Counted from the stretch's first letter, positions 24,186-37,394 are shown. The stretch is DNA of 64,000 nucleotides from Solen grandis (GCA_021229015.1 CM037782.1:45449040-45513039), one strand, 5' to 3'. Notes: generated by a model not told the origin, from the letters alone. A program made the numbers and translations.

Positions 24186-25025
24186 GGGATATATGATATT
24201 GTATTTACCGCGCGAGGGATTATTCTCCTGTAAAGTGCACCCGAACTACAGTGAGGCACGCGCAATATCTTGGCTCTCACAGGCTCTTCCGGACACGCCA
24301 CTTCGGACAGTACACGTATCACTGACTCGCCACGGTAAACGGTTAACGTGTATATATAATTATTTCTTGAATTACAAACACAGATACATATTTATTATGG
24401 CTGACAAGTGAATGCTGAGTATCTTAGAGGTAAAGCAGAAGCGCAAGGCGCTTGTTAACACTCGGCAGTATACAATCTCCCGAGTAACGGCAATGCATCT
24501 CTCCTCTAGAGCTGTTCAGTCTGGATTATTAATTCTGAACGGAAAAACCGTTTAGGCTCTATAGGGAGGAAAATATAAAAACAAAAGCTATTAAAGAATT
24601 TGTTTTATGGCAGAAGTAATAATTGGAATGCTTAGATAGTTGGATTAATTTTGATAGTGATATTCATTTTGTGGTGCGCTTTGATCAAGCGTGACGGGAT
24701 ATAAGTTTTGGTACAGTGTATAGTTAGCAGTGTAGCTCAGATGTGATATGATTGATCTGTATCGGCTTCCGTGAAATTATCGTTGATGATATCTTTCAAA
24801 ATGCATTATCATTTATTAAATGTACCATTCCTGCATAAAAGCTAAATAATCAAAACGTGAGTTATCATGTAATATTCAAATTGTAAGCAAGTTAAAATTC
24901 ATCTTTGATAATACATTTTTTTTCAAATATTTATCAAACGCATATCTCGCAACACGCGGTATCTTTTTCCATTGGCTGGATTATTCGATATGAGTTATAC
25001 TTGGTAATACCTAGGTCCCAACACC
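24186..25025. other. Candidate 5' region of the Kv channel gene
   Basis: A locally GC-richer stretch at about 24205-24345 (CGCGAGGGATTATTCTCCTG onward) lies about 700 bases before the channel ATG in an otherwise AT-rich tract. It could hold promoter or 5' untranslated sequence. No TATA box or start site can be assigned with confidence. Confidence 0.3.
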
Positions 25026-25479
25026 ATGAAGAAAACCAGCGTGGATGTGAGCAATTCTCGCCGGTCAATGATAGCCCCAAAATGTTCGATCCTTCCCCGG
25101 GTGTCCAATACAAGCTGCAAGAAATACGACAATCGGATAATCATTAATGTGGGTGGGGTTCGGTATGAGACTTACCGCTCCACACTGAAAAACATACCCG
25201 ACACTCGTCTATCATGGCTGACGAACACACGGGGTCTCAACCCCGACTTTGACCATGAGTCGGGGGAATATTTCTTTGACAGACATCCGGGCGTGTTCAA
25301 CATGATACTGAATTATTACCGTACTGGGAAGCTGCATGCGCCAACGGACGTTTGTGGTCCTTTGTTCGAGGAGGAACTTGCTTTTTGGGGCTTGGACGAG
25401 AAGCAGATCGAGCCATGTTGCTGGTCCAACTACAGGGCCCACAGGGACGCTCAGGAGACTCTGGCCGAGATGGACGGGG
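25026..25479 (+). CDS. Shaw/Kv3-type voltage-gated K+ channel, first coding exon (T1 domain)
   Basis: The exon encodes 151 residues plus one base, starting at ATG 25026 and ending at the donor G|GTGAGT (25480). Residues 37-135 are the cytoplasmic T1/BTB tetramerisation domain that directs subfamily-specific assembly of four subunits. Diagnostic stretches are [50 protein letters not shown] and EPCCW. His104, Cys110, Cys131 and Cys132 form the HX5CX20CC zinc site of non-Shaker Kv channels. The [20 protein letters not shown] and DVCGP signatures point to Kv3/Shaw rather than Kv2 or Kv4. The N-terminal 36 residues are unconserved. No S1-S6 or pore exon is recognisable downstream in this window, so the rest is in the gap, beyond the window, or absent. 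Confidence 0.88.
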
Positions 25480-26290
25480 GTGAGTTCTTGTGACACGTAG
25501 CTATAGTCGCCCTTTAGAACTCCTAAAAATGTTGCTTTACTGTAATCTCTTAAGAGGGCTGCCCCAGTTTTTCGTAAAATGAACTATATGTAGAATTAAT
25601 TATAAGGGGAAATCAACGAGAAATTAACGCACGTTTACTGTAAAAGTTTAAAAAAATATTTTTAAATAACAACTTGGGCAGCCTTTGTAAAATGGCAACA
25701 AACACGGTCATCCAATTGAAACATGGAGTTGTGCAAATGTATCAAAATTCTGCAAAAAGATTAATGTTTTTAAGCGCGTTTGCATGTGTTACATTTTATT
25801 TTGAATAAGAATGTTTTAATAATCAATAAACATAGTTAACACCGTAACTATTTCTCAGATACTGTAACTCTTTTACCGTATAAATTACAAATTAACAATT
25901 ATGAAACCAAACAGATGTTGTGGTGTTCGCTGGTCTTTTTGTAGCGCTATACCATGGCGTAATTGAGTCTGAACAAAATTAGATAATTGTGTCGGCATGG
26001 ATATCGTACAGTCTATGAAAGCTGACATTGTCACAGACATTTCGGTGACATTTCAATAATGTCAACCTTACACCAAGACTACGTCATTACTGCCCTTTGA
26101 CCTTAAGTCAACCCCATCATCACCCAACTACCGTATCACAATTATTCACGGTCATCTGCGCAGGAAAGTTTATTGTAATTTATTGATTCAGAGGGAGCAG
26201 CAAGATTCAAGGTTCACCACCATACTTTGCTGTTAACGACATATATACAGTCCAACGTCATTTTAAGGGGGTCATTCTTTTTTTAAGTAT
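25480..26290 (+). other. Start of the Kv channel intron
   Basis: It begins with the GTGAGT donor. No further exon is seen. If the donor is used, the intron extends at least to 26290 and probably much further. Confidence 0.5.
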
Positions 26291-26294
26291 TTTT

Positions 26295-26730
26295 GTGGCT
26301 ATAGATATCTGTCCCCGGTGGGTTCGAACCCCTGCTAAGACATACCAAAGTCGTAAAAATGGTTCTGGCATAGACCAATTCACTTTTAAATGTGTATACA
26401 CCTACGTAAATCAACGAACAGTCACCAAACATCTAATCTACATGCTGGTGTATAATTTTTCCAAGTCACTGATTGGTCAATTTAAATCAGCGAAATGTGC
26501 CGAGTATTGCCGATTCCCCGGTGAAATGGTCTATAGCTCCATTGCTTGGAGCTCAGCAAATAGCGATAGTTTCAGGACTGATTGGCCAGGTGTCAGGATA
26601 ATGTGACTAGGTGTGGTATCATGCCACTATTCTACAGCGTGCTACTGCAGTGTGACAGCCATATATTTGTCTCATGCCTCCAAATGACTTAAATACTGTC
26701 GGTGGGACATTAAACCCAACAAAAATGATA
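26295..26730 (+). mobile_element. SINE family 1 with an internal insertion
   Basis: A tRNA-like box B (GGGTTCGAACCCC, about 26321) is followed by 'GACATACCAAAGTCGTAAAAATGG'-type sequence. About 150-190 bases of unrelated sequence then interrupt it (about 26378-26535). The SINE body resumes (TTTCAGGACTGATTGGCCAG, GATAATGTGACTAGGTG) and ends in TGTCGGTGGGACATTAAACC. Confidence 0.75.
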
Positions 26731-26900
26731 ATTACATTCTGACAGCAGACACAAAAGTTAACCCAGCGTTTTCCTATTCTTAGTATTTAATAACGTTATA
26801 CATCATAACCGTGCTTTCCACTTTATTATCGAATAGTTACCGTTTTACTGACAAGTCATTTATCATGTCTTTCTACCGTTTCATTGACAATCATTTAGCA

Positions 26901-26921
26901 TGTCTCTCTCTCTCTCTCTCT
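26901..26921. repeat. (TC)n microsatellite
   Basis: An uninterrupted TC run just before the family 1 SINE. Confidence 0.9.
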
Positions 26922-26971
26922 GAACCATTCCAACATCATTGTCATTTCAACGTTTTCATTTACATGACAAT

Positions 26972-27269
26972 GAGGTTAGAGCGTCCGCCCCGGAATCGGG
27001 GGGTCGTAGGTTCGATCCCCGGCCGCGACATACCAAAATCTTAAAATAAAATGGTACTGGTATAGCTACCTTAGTAGTCGCTCAGCATAATAGGGTAGTT
27101 CCAGGACTGGTTGGTCTGGTGTTAGGGTAATGTGACTGGGTGAGGTATCATGCCACATGTCTACAGCGTGATACTGCAGTATGACAGCACTATATCTGTC
27201 TCAAGTAGACATAGTCTCCAAATCACTGTAACACTGTCGGTGGGACGTTAAACCCAAATAAACCAACAA
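26972..27269 (+). mobile_element. SINE family 1, best-preserved copy with 10-bp target duplication
   Basis: A tRNA-like head (GAGGTTAGAGCGTCCGCCCC, box B GGTTCGATCCC) is followed by the body motifs TTCCAGGACTGGTTGGTCTG and ATGTGACTGGGTGAGGTATC. The tail is TGTCGGTGGGACGTTAAACC. The direct repeats ACATGACAAT at 26962-26971 and 27270-27279 are its target-site duplication. The clean duplication argues for a relatively recent insertion. The tail suggests mobilisation by a partner LINE that recognises this 3' end; that partner is not visible here. Confidence 0.88.
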
Positions 27270-27279
27270 ACATGACAAT

Positions 27280-29037
27280 TTACATTTTAGTGTATCTGTA
27301 AACATGTTTACTAAATTCCATATCCAAGACTCTTCGTCGTTGCAAATATTATTCTTACATTATTTCTCAATTTTACTGTTCTGTCACGCAAATTTATGAC
27401 TACTAGCTCATTACTGTATACACTGCGTAAAAGACATTTTCTTTATAGTGATTGTTCTTGCTTAAGAGTTTACCGCTGCCGCGACATAACAGCCTATAGA
27501 TAATATTCACACTATAGATAATATAGTGCCACTTGTATTACTTCTATAGTAATGGTTACCAAACTATTGATGTCCCTGGCAACATATTTTCGCTAAATTT
27601 ACTGCACACCTCGTGAAATGTTTGCTTCGTTTAAAAATTTTTTATTGTTCACACTCATACAAACATAGAAATTGCATTACATCTATACCATGCATATGTG
27701 AAAGTAATATGTACCATGGCTTAAAGACCTTTTTCCACATAATTTGATATCAATGACCCTGTTGACTCCCACATATTCCATAGTTACCAATCTGTCTTTT
27801 GCAGTTATAGTATTTCCATATGGTTGTTTTTTTACTGATTTGTTTTTAGTTCACTTGCTGTCTTTTGGTTATTAATAATTATGACATGATTACGCGCATT
27901 CCTGCAAACATTAATTGATACAATTTGCATATTTTGCACCCGTAATAATGCATTAATTACTGAAATCTAAAGTTGAATTTGGCTATGGAATGTTATCTGG
28001 ATTTACAGTTGGCCACGTTCGTTAGTATTTTATACATATCTGTTTGCACTAGTAGGTCTGAACTGACTCATTGATAGACAAACAGAATCACAAATATAAG
28101 AAATTGAAAAAAACAATCAGTATGGATAATCCTTCTTCACATAAATTGTTCAAATAGATTCGTTAAATGCAGAACTCTGGAATAAATTGCAAATAGATCT
28201 AAATACATATAAATTGAAGAAAGAAACGTAACAAAAACATCTACTGTAAAACCTTTGGCCAGAATTTAATTCTATTTTGCATAAATGATCACCTCAGTAT
28301 ACATAATTTGGTAACACAAATGTAATTAAACACAATCATAAAAATGAAAACAAACTCTAGTTAAACACGCAGGCAATACTTGATTTTCCCATGAAGTAAA
28401 ACATCCACTCATGCCTTTATGCAATATATAATAATTATCATCAGGGAAAAGTAAATTAACATTGATCAGTTTTAGGAAGATGGTACCAGTAATATAGCTT
28501 TCCTTGATGGCTGACTTTGAGTATTGCAGAATAAGATGTGAACGAAGAGTAGAAGAGTAAAGGAATTTTTTACAGATGCATCAACGTTAGTGTCCCATAT
28601 GCAGTTCATGAGCAAGCTATGATGATTATCACGTTACTTAACTATAAAATGAGCATTCAATTAGTATTCAGATATTATATAGAGAAGCAATGAGTGAATA
28701 TAAAATATGTTTTTTACATAACAATAAGTAAAAGAAGACACGGTCTTATGAAAAAAATTAGATCTGCTTTATACATTCAGTTTTATTCTAATGCATTTTC
28801 ACAATTTTCCCTTTCTGTCTTGAAATTTTCTGAAAATGGAGGAGCATCAATAATAAGCCTTGACATCAGTTTTATTAGAATGACACTTTCTTTTTGCCCG
28901 GCTTGATATTAATGCAGCTCGGTCACAGATGGTCATTGACTAAGAATTTTGATTTTAACTATATGTGTATATTACGTCTATTAATACCTATCTGCAGACG
29001 AATGGTCACCCAATGCAACCATCTATGACGTCATTGA

Positions 29038-29074
<37 letters not shown>

Positions 29075-30215
29075 GGTGGTTTCCCCATAATTTGGCAATA
29101 CTGTCACAGACGGTATTGAAAATATTTAGAATTGCCGTCACTTGGCTGATCACATTTACTCTTAGCGCACGCGCTAACTTAATAGGCTGAACCTTTCGTT
29201 GCCCTGAGCTGATGATAAAGTCATGTTGCTGAATTTGCCACGTGGTGCCACAAGCACCTGCTTCGTGGATAACGTTACTGTTCTATATTTAACCGATTTC
29301 GTCGAAGTTGTGGTCGCGAAAATAGCGTTTTCCTCTAAAATGTGACCTGCACATGGCGCGTTTATTTGTCAGGAACCAAAGACTTCATCAACATTTATGA
29401 GGGAGTAGTTTACCTATCCTCTGCGAACTAGCTGCTTTAAAATAGACATGCATGATATATCTATCGCAATAGACATAAGTGACATCTTATTTACAACGGT
29501 GAAAAATTTAATTATCATTCATTGATATTTTTATAGTCTTCTCATCAAATCATTCTTCAAAATGATTTAAGTGCATTAAATTATGCACTTGAGAAGCCAT
29601 ATTTAACCAGATTTCTAAATAGTTATACAAAACTTCTCTTTCTTTTTCATCGTGTACAGGGCAGGTTCCTTACCCTCAATCACCACATCTTGAGATTGTA
29701 TACAGTTCTACCTTAACTTACAATATACATCATCTAAGAAACATATACCATGCATCTGTAGGTTAAAAATACATCTTTATTTAATCTTGCCTTCGTCTTT
29801 ATTTAATTAAGCAATTAACTTGCACTTAGTAAGTTAATGAATTTATCGTTAAAGTAAATAAAAAAAACCCAAATAGTATCTATTATCATTTGAATGAAAA
29901 TAAGCAGTAAGAAAATAAATGAACCGCAGTTAAGTTGATCTGCGAGTATATACTACTTTTTGGTACCTTATGACCAAAATTGCTTATTCATTTATAGTGT
30001 ACTATCTCTATATGTATTTTGTAGTATTTAACACGACAACTAAAATAATGATGATAATCAAAGCGATTGTAACGTTTTTATACCCATGACAATCTTCATA
30101 TTCTATTTAAATTTTGGATTGAGCTACTTGAATTCTGATTCAGTCTTACCCATAAAATATAAACACACAATCTTTTCTAAGTATAAATCATCTTGATTAG
30201 ATCAAGAATAATTCT
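27280..30215. other. Noncoding, probably intronic; poly(A) tract at 29042-29071
   Basis: No gene or known repeat is recognised apart from the 30-base A run. The open frame at 28694-28906 has no domain. The A run could be the 3' end of a plus-strand retroposon, but no body is recognisable before it. Confidence 0.45.
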
Positions 30216-30219
30216 ACTG

Positions 30220-30460
30220 ACGTGCAACTCACAAAGCAGGAGCCTGTTGATTTAAGTAATCAAACAAAGCAATCCGGTTAGCATGATTGGCTCCAAACAA
30301 GTGAACGATTAATAGTCCAACATGCTTCTTCTGAAACAAACACTCCAAAACAGGTGCCTTGCATGCTTGCAATATGTGTACCAGCGTCATTTAAGAAATA
30401 TGAGAGTGAGAGAACTGTAGCAGATGCTCTTTTTTTATTTTTATAGCTTTCTAATACTCG
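30220..30460. other. Diverged duplicate noncoding block, copy 1
   Basis: It aligns over about 200 bases with 35300-35530. Shared stretches include CAATCCG, GCATGATTG..CCAAAC, GATTAA and ACAGGTGCCTT (about 30351-30361), with small indels that fit no single reading frame. The E-box CAGGTG is kept in both. This is consistent with a duplicated regulatory element or an old unclassified repeat. Confidence 0.5.
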
Positions 30461-30764
30461 TGAAGTTTTTATTTGAACATACCGACGTTCCGATCAGCAT
30501 TGTGTTGATTAATTGTGTTGGGGGTTGCTCCGATACCGCGAGAAAACAAGCTCATGAAGGAAATGAATCTTTCCGTGTCTGTGGTGATATTTCTGCAGAA
30601 AATGGCTGATAATAATAACTCATTGTACAATGAATCTAGAGAGGCATTGTTAGAATCAGCATTTGTATAAATCTGTTTTTTTTCCTGTCAGACTGTAATT
30701 GGTATATGTCTGTTTTCCAACATTGACATATCATTTCATGCTATAGCACTGCCTAATAACATAC

Positions 30765-30965
30765 TGTGAAATCATTAATTATCGTGGGACACTAATTTTC
30801 GTCGATTTCGTGGAGGGCTTTATCCAAAAATATTAATCCCCACGAAAACTTGTCTCACGTTTCCTAGAAAATAGATCCACGAATAAATGTGCCCACGAAA
30901 TTCCTTGGGTACATAATCAACGAATTTTAATGTCAACGGAAATATATGTTTTACGGTATAATTAA
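30765..30965. repeat. Short inverted-repeat element ('CATTAAT..CGTGGGAC' family)
   Basis: It starts ACTGTGAAATCATTAATTAT and contains several CCACGAAAA / TTTCGTGG motifs in both orientations. It ends TTTTACGGTATAATTAA, roughly the inverse of its start. A partial copy in the opposite orientation lies at about 47705-47815. It resembles a non-autonomous MITE-like family; no transposase is visible. Confidence 0.5.
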
Positions 30966-30969
30966 TCTG

Positions 30970-32515
30970 ATGATAAAATCCGAGTGTCATAAAATATAAT
31001 ATGTATTCATTTGAAACAAGTTAATAGCTAAGTTCAAGAAAAATCCACTCTTAAACTGTCGAAGGGGTCCGAGCAGTTTTGATTACAATTCGATTGACTG
31101 CCCTAAAGCGTCGACAAGGAATTATTGAAAGGAAAAGGCCACGTACATGTAATTCTACTAACACTGAGTTAAGAGGCTCTGTCATTTATAGACTAGCACA
31201 AGCCAAGTCGCTTCTTTATTGCCACATTATTTTGCACATAAAATTGTTTATTATGGAAAAGCTCAATCTGGTATCATTTTCGGTTTTGTTTTTATGATAA
31301 TAGTATAAAAACACGTGATTACGTCCCAGGTTGCAGTTTCGTATAAGTATAACGGTCTATCGCTTGTAAATGTGTTTGACATAAATGTATATGGTATTGA
31401 TTATGTCCTCGAAATCACCAAAATTACTTAATAATATATCACGATTTATATACACTGCATCAAAAATAAGAAATTCAGATAAATAAATGTGTTCTAGTAG
31501 TTTTTCTATATATTGCTACTACTAGTTTAACTGTTTGTGTTATTTATTGTTCTATATACCTTAACAATTCAAAAAATATTTCATCATATACCCTATTTAC
31601 TGATAAATATTTGAGATATTATTAATGCAACTTCAGATGTACTGTAGCTATTGGTACCAAATTTTATTGTATTTTTTAATTGCAGATAAATTTTGAAGAC
31701 TCGTACTTTAATGGATATATATGTATATGTGTATGTGTATATATATACTTCTCTGAAAATGTTTATGTTATACAACTATCTATTGATTACGCATGCATCC
31801 ATGTCTTTTGATGTAATGTTTTGGCTATAAATATGTATATGATATTTTATGCCAATAAAATTATGTTTCTACTGATAATGATGTATATACTACTGACATA
31901 AGGTTTTGCCTTGAGGGATGCTGATGCTTTGACAACGCCGCTTCTCTCTTGGTTCATAGTCACGAGGTATTTAAATATTGGCTTGACTTTTGTTAAATAC
32001 TGTACACCATACATCTCCTAAAATTATCAACTCTCAAATCAAATAGCAAATCTACCATCATGTAAAAGAAGTACGTATCTACCATAATATATTTTGTAAT
32101 CAAACTTAAGGGATCATGTAGCAAAAATAGCTGATACTGACTGAAGTCAAATGTTTTTAACTAAACACAAGAGGCAATAAATTAAAAAAAAATGTCAACA
32201 TTATAAAACAGACGAACGCCAAAACAATATTTCTACAGAATAGTCTCTGGACAGTTGAAACATATCAAATCCTCTTCAATACGACATAATTATTAACTAA
32301 ATTGCAAAATGGACATCAATTTTAAACAAGTTCCAACGATTCCATAGTCAGAGGAATATATAAAGTTCTAGCTGAAATTATGTGTTTGAATTATAGCCAT
32401 GTTAGATAAAATCTTTACAAACAGGATTGATAGGATGATACAAAAAATAATATAACCATGAAAGTGAACTTCATACAAGAGAGACAGACCATCATTACTC
32501 TATGAATATGTGTGT
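30970..32515. other. Noncoding, nothing recognised
   Basis: AT-rich. The open frames at 31079-31297 and 31593-31775 have no family features. Confidence 0.4.
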
Positions 32516-32519
32516 TTGT

Positions 32520-32755
32520 GTGTTGGGTTTAACGTCCCACCCACAGTATTTTTGAGTCATTTGGAGACGATGTCTACTTGAGACAGATATAGTGCTGCCA
32601 CACACCGTAGGCATGTGGCATGATAACACACCCAATCACATTATCCTGACATCGGGCCAGCCAGTCCTGCAACTACCCTTATATGCTGAGCGTCACGAAG
32701 GGGAGCTATACCAGTACCATTTTTTACGACTTTGGTATGTCGCGGCTGAGGATAT
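32520..32755 (-). mobile_element. SINE family 1, minus-strand copy
   Basis: Read in reverse it starts just after the tRNA-like head (CGCGACATACCAAAGTCG) and contains GGTACTGGTATAGCTCCCCT and ATGCCACATGCC. It ends in GGGTGGGACGTTAAACCCAA. The head itself is missing. Confidence 0.85.
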
Positions 32756-32823
32756 TCTAAGTCTATGAATATCTATTGTATGTTGTGATGATTCCCGTCA
32801 TGGTCTGCTAAGTATGCAGTCCT

Positions 32824-32825
<2 letters not shown>

Positions 32826-32869
<44 letters not shown>
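32826..32869. repeat. (AC)n microsatellite
   Basis: About 21 uninterrupted AC units. Confidence 0.97.
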
Positions 32870-32873
<4 letters not shown>

Positions 32874-35295
32874 TTGCAAACACTATTAGTTTTAGAGTAT
32901 ATCAATATTTTATATAATGAAACTGCTGCACGAAACAAACTGTTAGGTCTACATGATTCATGTACATTTAATGTACGTCGTCTTTTCACAGAATAATCTC
33001 AGCCTTGAAACATTACGAAAAAACTGTCTCGTAAATGTGAAGGCAAATAAAACACCTACACTATTTCTCTTGGGAAGCTAAGCCTTATCGACAATTTTAA
33101 TAGTTCCGACAAAGACATTAATACCAAACAACCTAAACAGCAAAATAAACAACAACAACAAAAGTTTTGATCACATCTAGATGTGTGATGTTATTGTCCT
33201 CTTGATTTTCAATCACACAGTTAAACGACAGGGACGTCAGATGGTGATTTCAAATTGTACTATAATTGTATAATCGTGGTGATGCTGCGAGATGGTACAG
33301 AGGTTGATTTAGGGCTTACTACAGTTTTGAAAATCGGCAGGCATCGTACGTGCTCATGCCTTGATACGCCCCTGTTAGGGTTAACATAATTACTTTGTTC
33401 AAAGTCTATTACCTATAAGGTATTAATAATATATAAAACAATGATAATAATAATGAAAATACGAATAAAAACACCTTACCAGTTTTCAGCTGTGAAAATT
33501 TAAGTTTCGCCATTTCCATTCATGGCAATGCAACTGCTCTCAAACAGTTGCAAAAACAAAACCTCCTGTTTGAATAAATAATCATTTACTACCTATTGTC
33601 TCTGTATTGCTTCTGGATAATGTGCATGCCAATATGAAAACACCCGTAAACACTGGAAAGGTTTATTTCATATAACAAGTATCTTAAGCAGTGTTTCTTA
33701 TCATAAAAATCAACTTGCCAAACGTTAATGGCCGACTGTAATTTATTTGCTTCCCCTGCTGCAAATTGCTGCTTTCTTTTCCAAGTGTTTGGACTATTAA
33801 CAATACATTAATTGTGAAAAATGCTTTTCTTTGTACTCAAAACACACACGCACACACATTGAATTCGTGGATCAGGTCACGTAATGTCATTGAAACAACA
33901 CACAGGTACATCTGGAGAGTTTACCTTTGATTATTGAAATAAATGCAACCAAATATGAATGCAAATGTTTATTATAGATAAAAAATAAATTGATATACGT
34001 ATTACTTAAAACCCTTTCTCCTCTTCAGTTGTACAACTTTATGACGTAAGGTTTGCTGTTTAATAATACAAGCTATTATTACTATTACAATTATGCAATG
34101 ATTTTATAATGTTTTCATATAGATTTGCTTCAGCTGTTTTAACATGTAACTGATTTCAATGAACATTTAGGTCCATTATTCTTCCAAAAGCAGGGTATAT
34201 TCTTTGGCAAAAAAAGCAAAATGTGTGTACAAATTTGTAAAGAGGTGCAACCTATTCACACTGAATGACGATATCATAACTACAATGCATGAATAAGAAA
34301 CATATAGTCTTTTCCTAAAGATCATTCAACTGTTTTACAAAAATACCTAATTTGCATATCTTCATTATTTTCTCACGTCTTCCAGAGGCCGTTATATATC
34401 GTACATAAATTGATGGCGTAGCAGATAACAAATTTAGTTTTGGCGACGTTTTTTCAAATTATTTCCGATTACGAACCATCTTCGGGAATACTCGCCTACA
34501 ATGAGAGTATTTTGACATCCATACACAATACTAAATGGCGTAATATGATCTACATTTTCAATGCGTTTAATTGTTATCTTACAGCAGATATTTGTATATT
34601 ATGTACCATTTGCGCTTGTCTAAAATATGTCAATGTTTTTTTTCCATTAAATTTATATTATTATTTCAGGATGAAGGCGTAGTTCTGTATACGAGTATAA
34701 CGTGTTAAACTTAACGAATACTTCAATAATATAAAATAGCATCAGCTGTTCTTTATTGTTCTATCAGAAAACTCAATTAACGAAATCATCACAACAATAA
34801 AACAGTTACTCTACTAAAACATAAATCACTATATTGTATGGCTCTTATGATAATATATATATATATTTAATTTCATTGAGATTTCCTTTAATATTCTGCC
34901 ATCTAGCGCGCGATGAGTACATGTATCTGAGTTAAACTGTCATTTCATTTTAAGTACATCAACGTTACGTTTATGTAAGTAATTATATGAATAAACATTA
35001 ATCTGACAATGAATTATCAGTCTATATGACAGGCGGTTACCTAATATAAAAGTATTTTCCTAACAAATGTTTGATAGAAATAAGCATATTCGGTACTGTC
35101 TTTTATTGCTGTTGTTCTTGTTTTCTTTTTTTCTACAAATATCACAGATGAATTTAAAACAATGCAATCGAAGACATTCCTCGTTTATCAAATAGGGACT
35201 GTATTATTTTGAATCTGTTACTGATTAAACATTAAGGATGCTTACGACGGTGTTCAAGAGAAACTCCATGCAGTTAATCTGCTAGCTTACGGCAA
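32870..35295. other. Noncoding, nothing recognised
   Basis: AT-rich. A short AT array lies near 34853-34866, and the open frame 34440-34682 has no domain. Confidence 0.4.
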
Positions 35296-35299
35296 TGGA

Positions 35300-35530
35300 A
35301 CGATCTCTCATAAGTCAGTGCCCTGCTGAGTTTATGCAATGAAACAAAGACAATCCGATTGCATGATTGACACCAAACTAGAACGCGATTAACAACCTCG
35401 GATGTTCCTGTCGAGACAGCAAACCACAACAGGTGCCTTACGAAAAATGCGTGGTGCTACTGCCGTGGGCGGAATCGTGAGAGTCAGAAAATTGGTTCTT
35501 ATTTCTGTTTTTACAGTATTATAGTTTATT
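35300..35530. other. Diverged duplicate noncoding block, copy 2
   Basis: Partner of 30220-30460, with the same order of conserved words (CAATCCG, GCATGATTG, CCAAAC, GATTAA, ACAGGTGCCTT). The 5-kb spacing and same orientation suggest a local duplication. Confidence 0.5.
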
Positions 35531-37390
35531 AATGAACAATAATTGTTCTTACATAGGATGATATATATTCGACAGAAAACAATTTAAATGTCGTAAATTA
35601 GTAATTTGATTACCATTTGATGTATACATACTTAAACATTTTCTATTTATATCATACAGCTGAATACTCTACACAGAAGTTGATTTCCTGGGGAGGTTTG
35701 GCTCAATTCAGGGCAATATGTCTAAATATTAATATAGAGTTCCGTTGTTTATCTAAGAAAGTATTTATACTGTTATCTTTTCAAAAACGATTGTCATTTG
35801 TTACAGATAAGGTTGGTAATTAACACGTTTCCACTTTGTAAAGAAGAGTTTTAACTGTAATTAAAATCGATTGCAAAACTAGCTTTAACAGCTTAAATAA
35901 ATTTGATCGTGCGTATGTGATTGGAAAAATTCAAGAGTAATTTTGCAAATTGGCTTCAAGTGAAGTGATTATCAAGATGCAGGTGCTGAAAACGAGTTCT
36001 AATATGTCGCCGTATTGAATGGCCGATGACGTCAGAGCGTACGTATTGTTAGACGAAACAATAGTACAAGGAGAATATTAAAAGCTTGAATAGAACTTTA
36101 AAAAGCAAAGTGCGTTGCCATGTCTCTAGCTTGGTATACCTGCAGTGTTAAGATATATATAGTTTATAACAGCTGTAAAGAGTATTAATGTTCTATAATA
36201 TAAGCATCTTGACGGTATGTACTTATTCATGTACGATTTATGTGAAGTGTAATCGAGGTAAAACCCTTAATGACTGATTGCAACAGACTGTCCCGTCTTA
36301 TGCAGTGCTAGGATTAGAGTATCTAGTTATAAAACTGGCAAACCCGACACATTATGTGATAGTGAAGGTACATTAAGTGAATACATTTACATTTTATCAC
36401 AGCATGCATGTGTCCTGTGAAATTTCCTAGTTAAGAAAACATGAAATTTGAAGATCAAAATAATTTATATACATGTCAATACATTATTCGATTTGATAAT
36501 TGGTATAGTTTCGTTTCATTTTTCAATGTATGGGCCGCGCGGTCCAATGGTTATGTGCAAGACTAAAATGGCGTAGACAGGTGGTTATGTACATGCCTGT
36601 TGTTCCGAGAGATGTTGGTTAGAATCTCTTTGGACAAGAGTTTTGCATGGCTTTCCAAAACGAAATGTCGAGATGGATTTTACAGACAAATGGTTTACTC
36701 AAATATAGTAAAACAATAATCAGCAAATGGTATTCATATAAAAAGGAGGCTGATGATAAGCCCCTCTGACTTTCAATGGAAGATAATCAATTGTGGCGAA
36801 ATAATCGACGAATAATTCAATACTACAACTTGTAATCCCAATATCAGTGAACCACTGTCAATTGGAATACAAGCTGAGTTCATACGTACTCACACACACC
36901 ATTTCCCAATCCATCATTAAATATAAATCCAATGAAATCGACCTCACCCTTCTTCAAAGAGTATGTCATTGTAATGATTATTTGTTCTGTTGACAATTTC
37001 AAGATGTTTGGTTTCGGTAAACCTCAAAACGGGCTTAAGGGCATTAATTTCAAGGCTTGTCAAGATTTCAAGCTTGTCATAGACAATAGAGTTGTTACGA
37101 CTGCTCCTCGTTTGACTGAGCTATCCAATAAACACTTGAATGTAGGCAATCATGATGGGAGAGTGGCTCCAGGGCATGGCTTGTGTGCCGAGTTCTAGTG
37201 TCTCTACCGATATTAGGACATAAAATACACCGTAACTAATTGCCTATCACTAGCCAAGTCGCTCAAAGCCAAATGGCCTTTTTATTACTTGGCATCGGAA
37301 TACTCACTCACTAAATACTATGCTCATATATGTCCTTTTTTCTGCTGACTCTTATTTGTAAACACAATTCAGAAATTGAAATTTATCTTT
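35531..37390. other. Noncoding, nothing recognised
   Basis: The open frame 36932-37198 (88 codons) resembles no family I know and is not supported by splice sites or a paralogue. Confidence 0.4.
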
Positions 37391-37394
37391 GCTG

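Noticed and set aside
21506..36034. Three TGACGTCA (CRE) palindromes at 21506, 29026 and 36027
   Set aside because: An 8-mer is expected about once by chance in 64 kb and none lies next to a start of a supported gene.
36932..37198. 88-codon frame with a hydrophobic start
   Set aside because: No family resemblance, paralogue or splice context; length is within chance expectation for this window.
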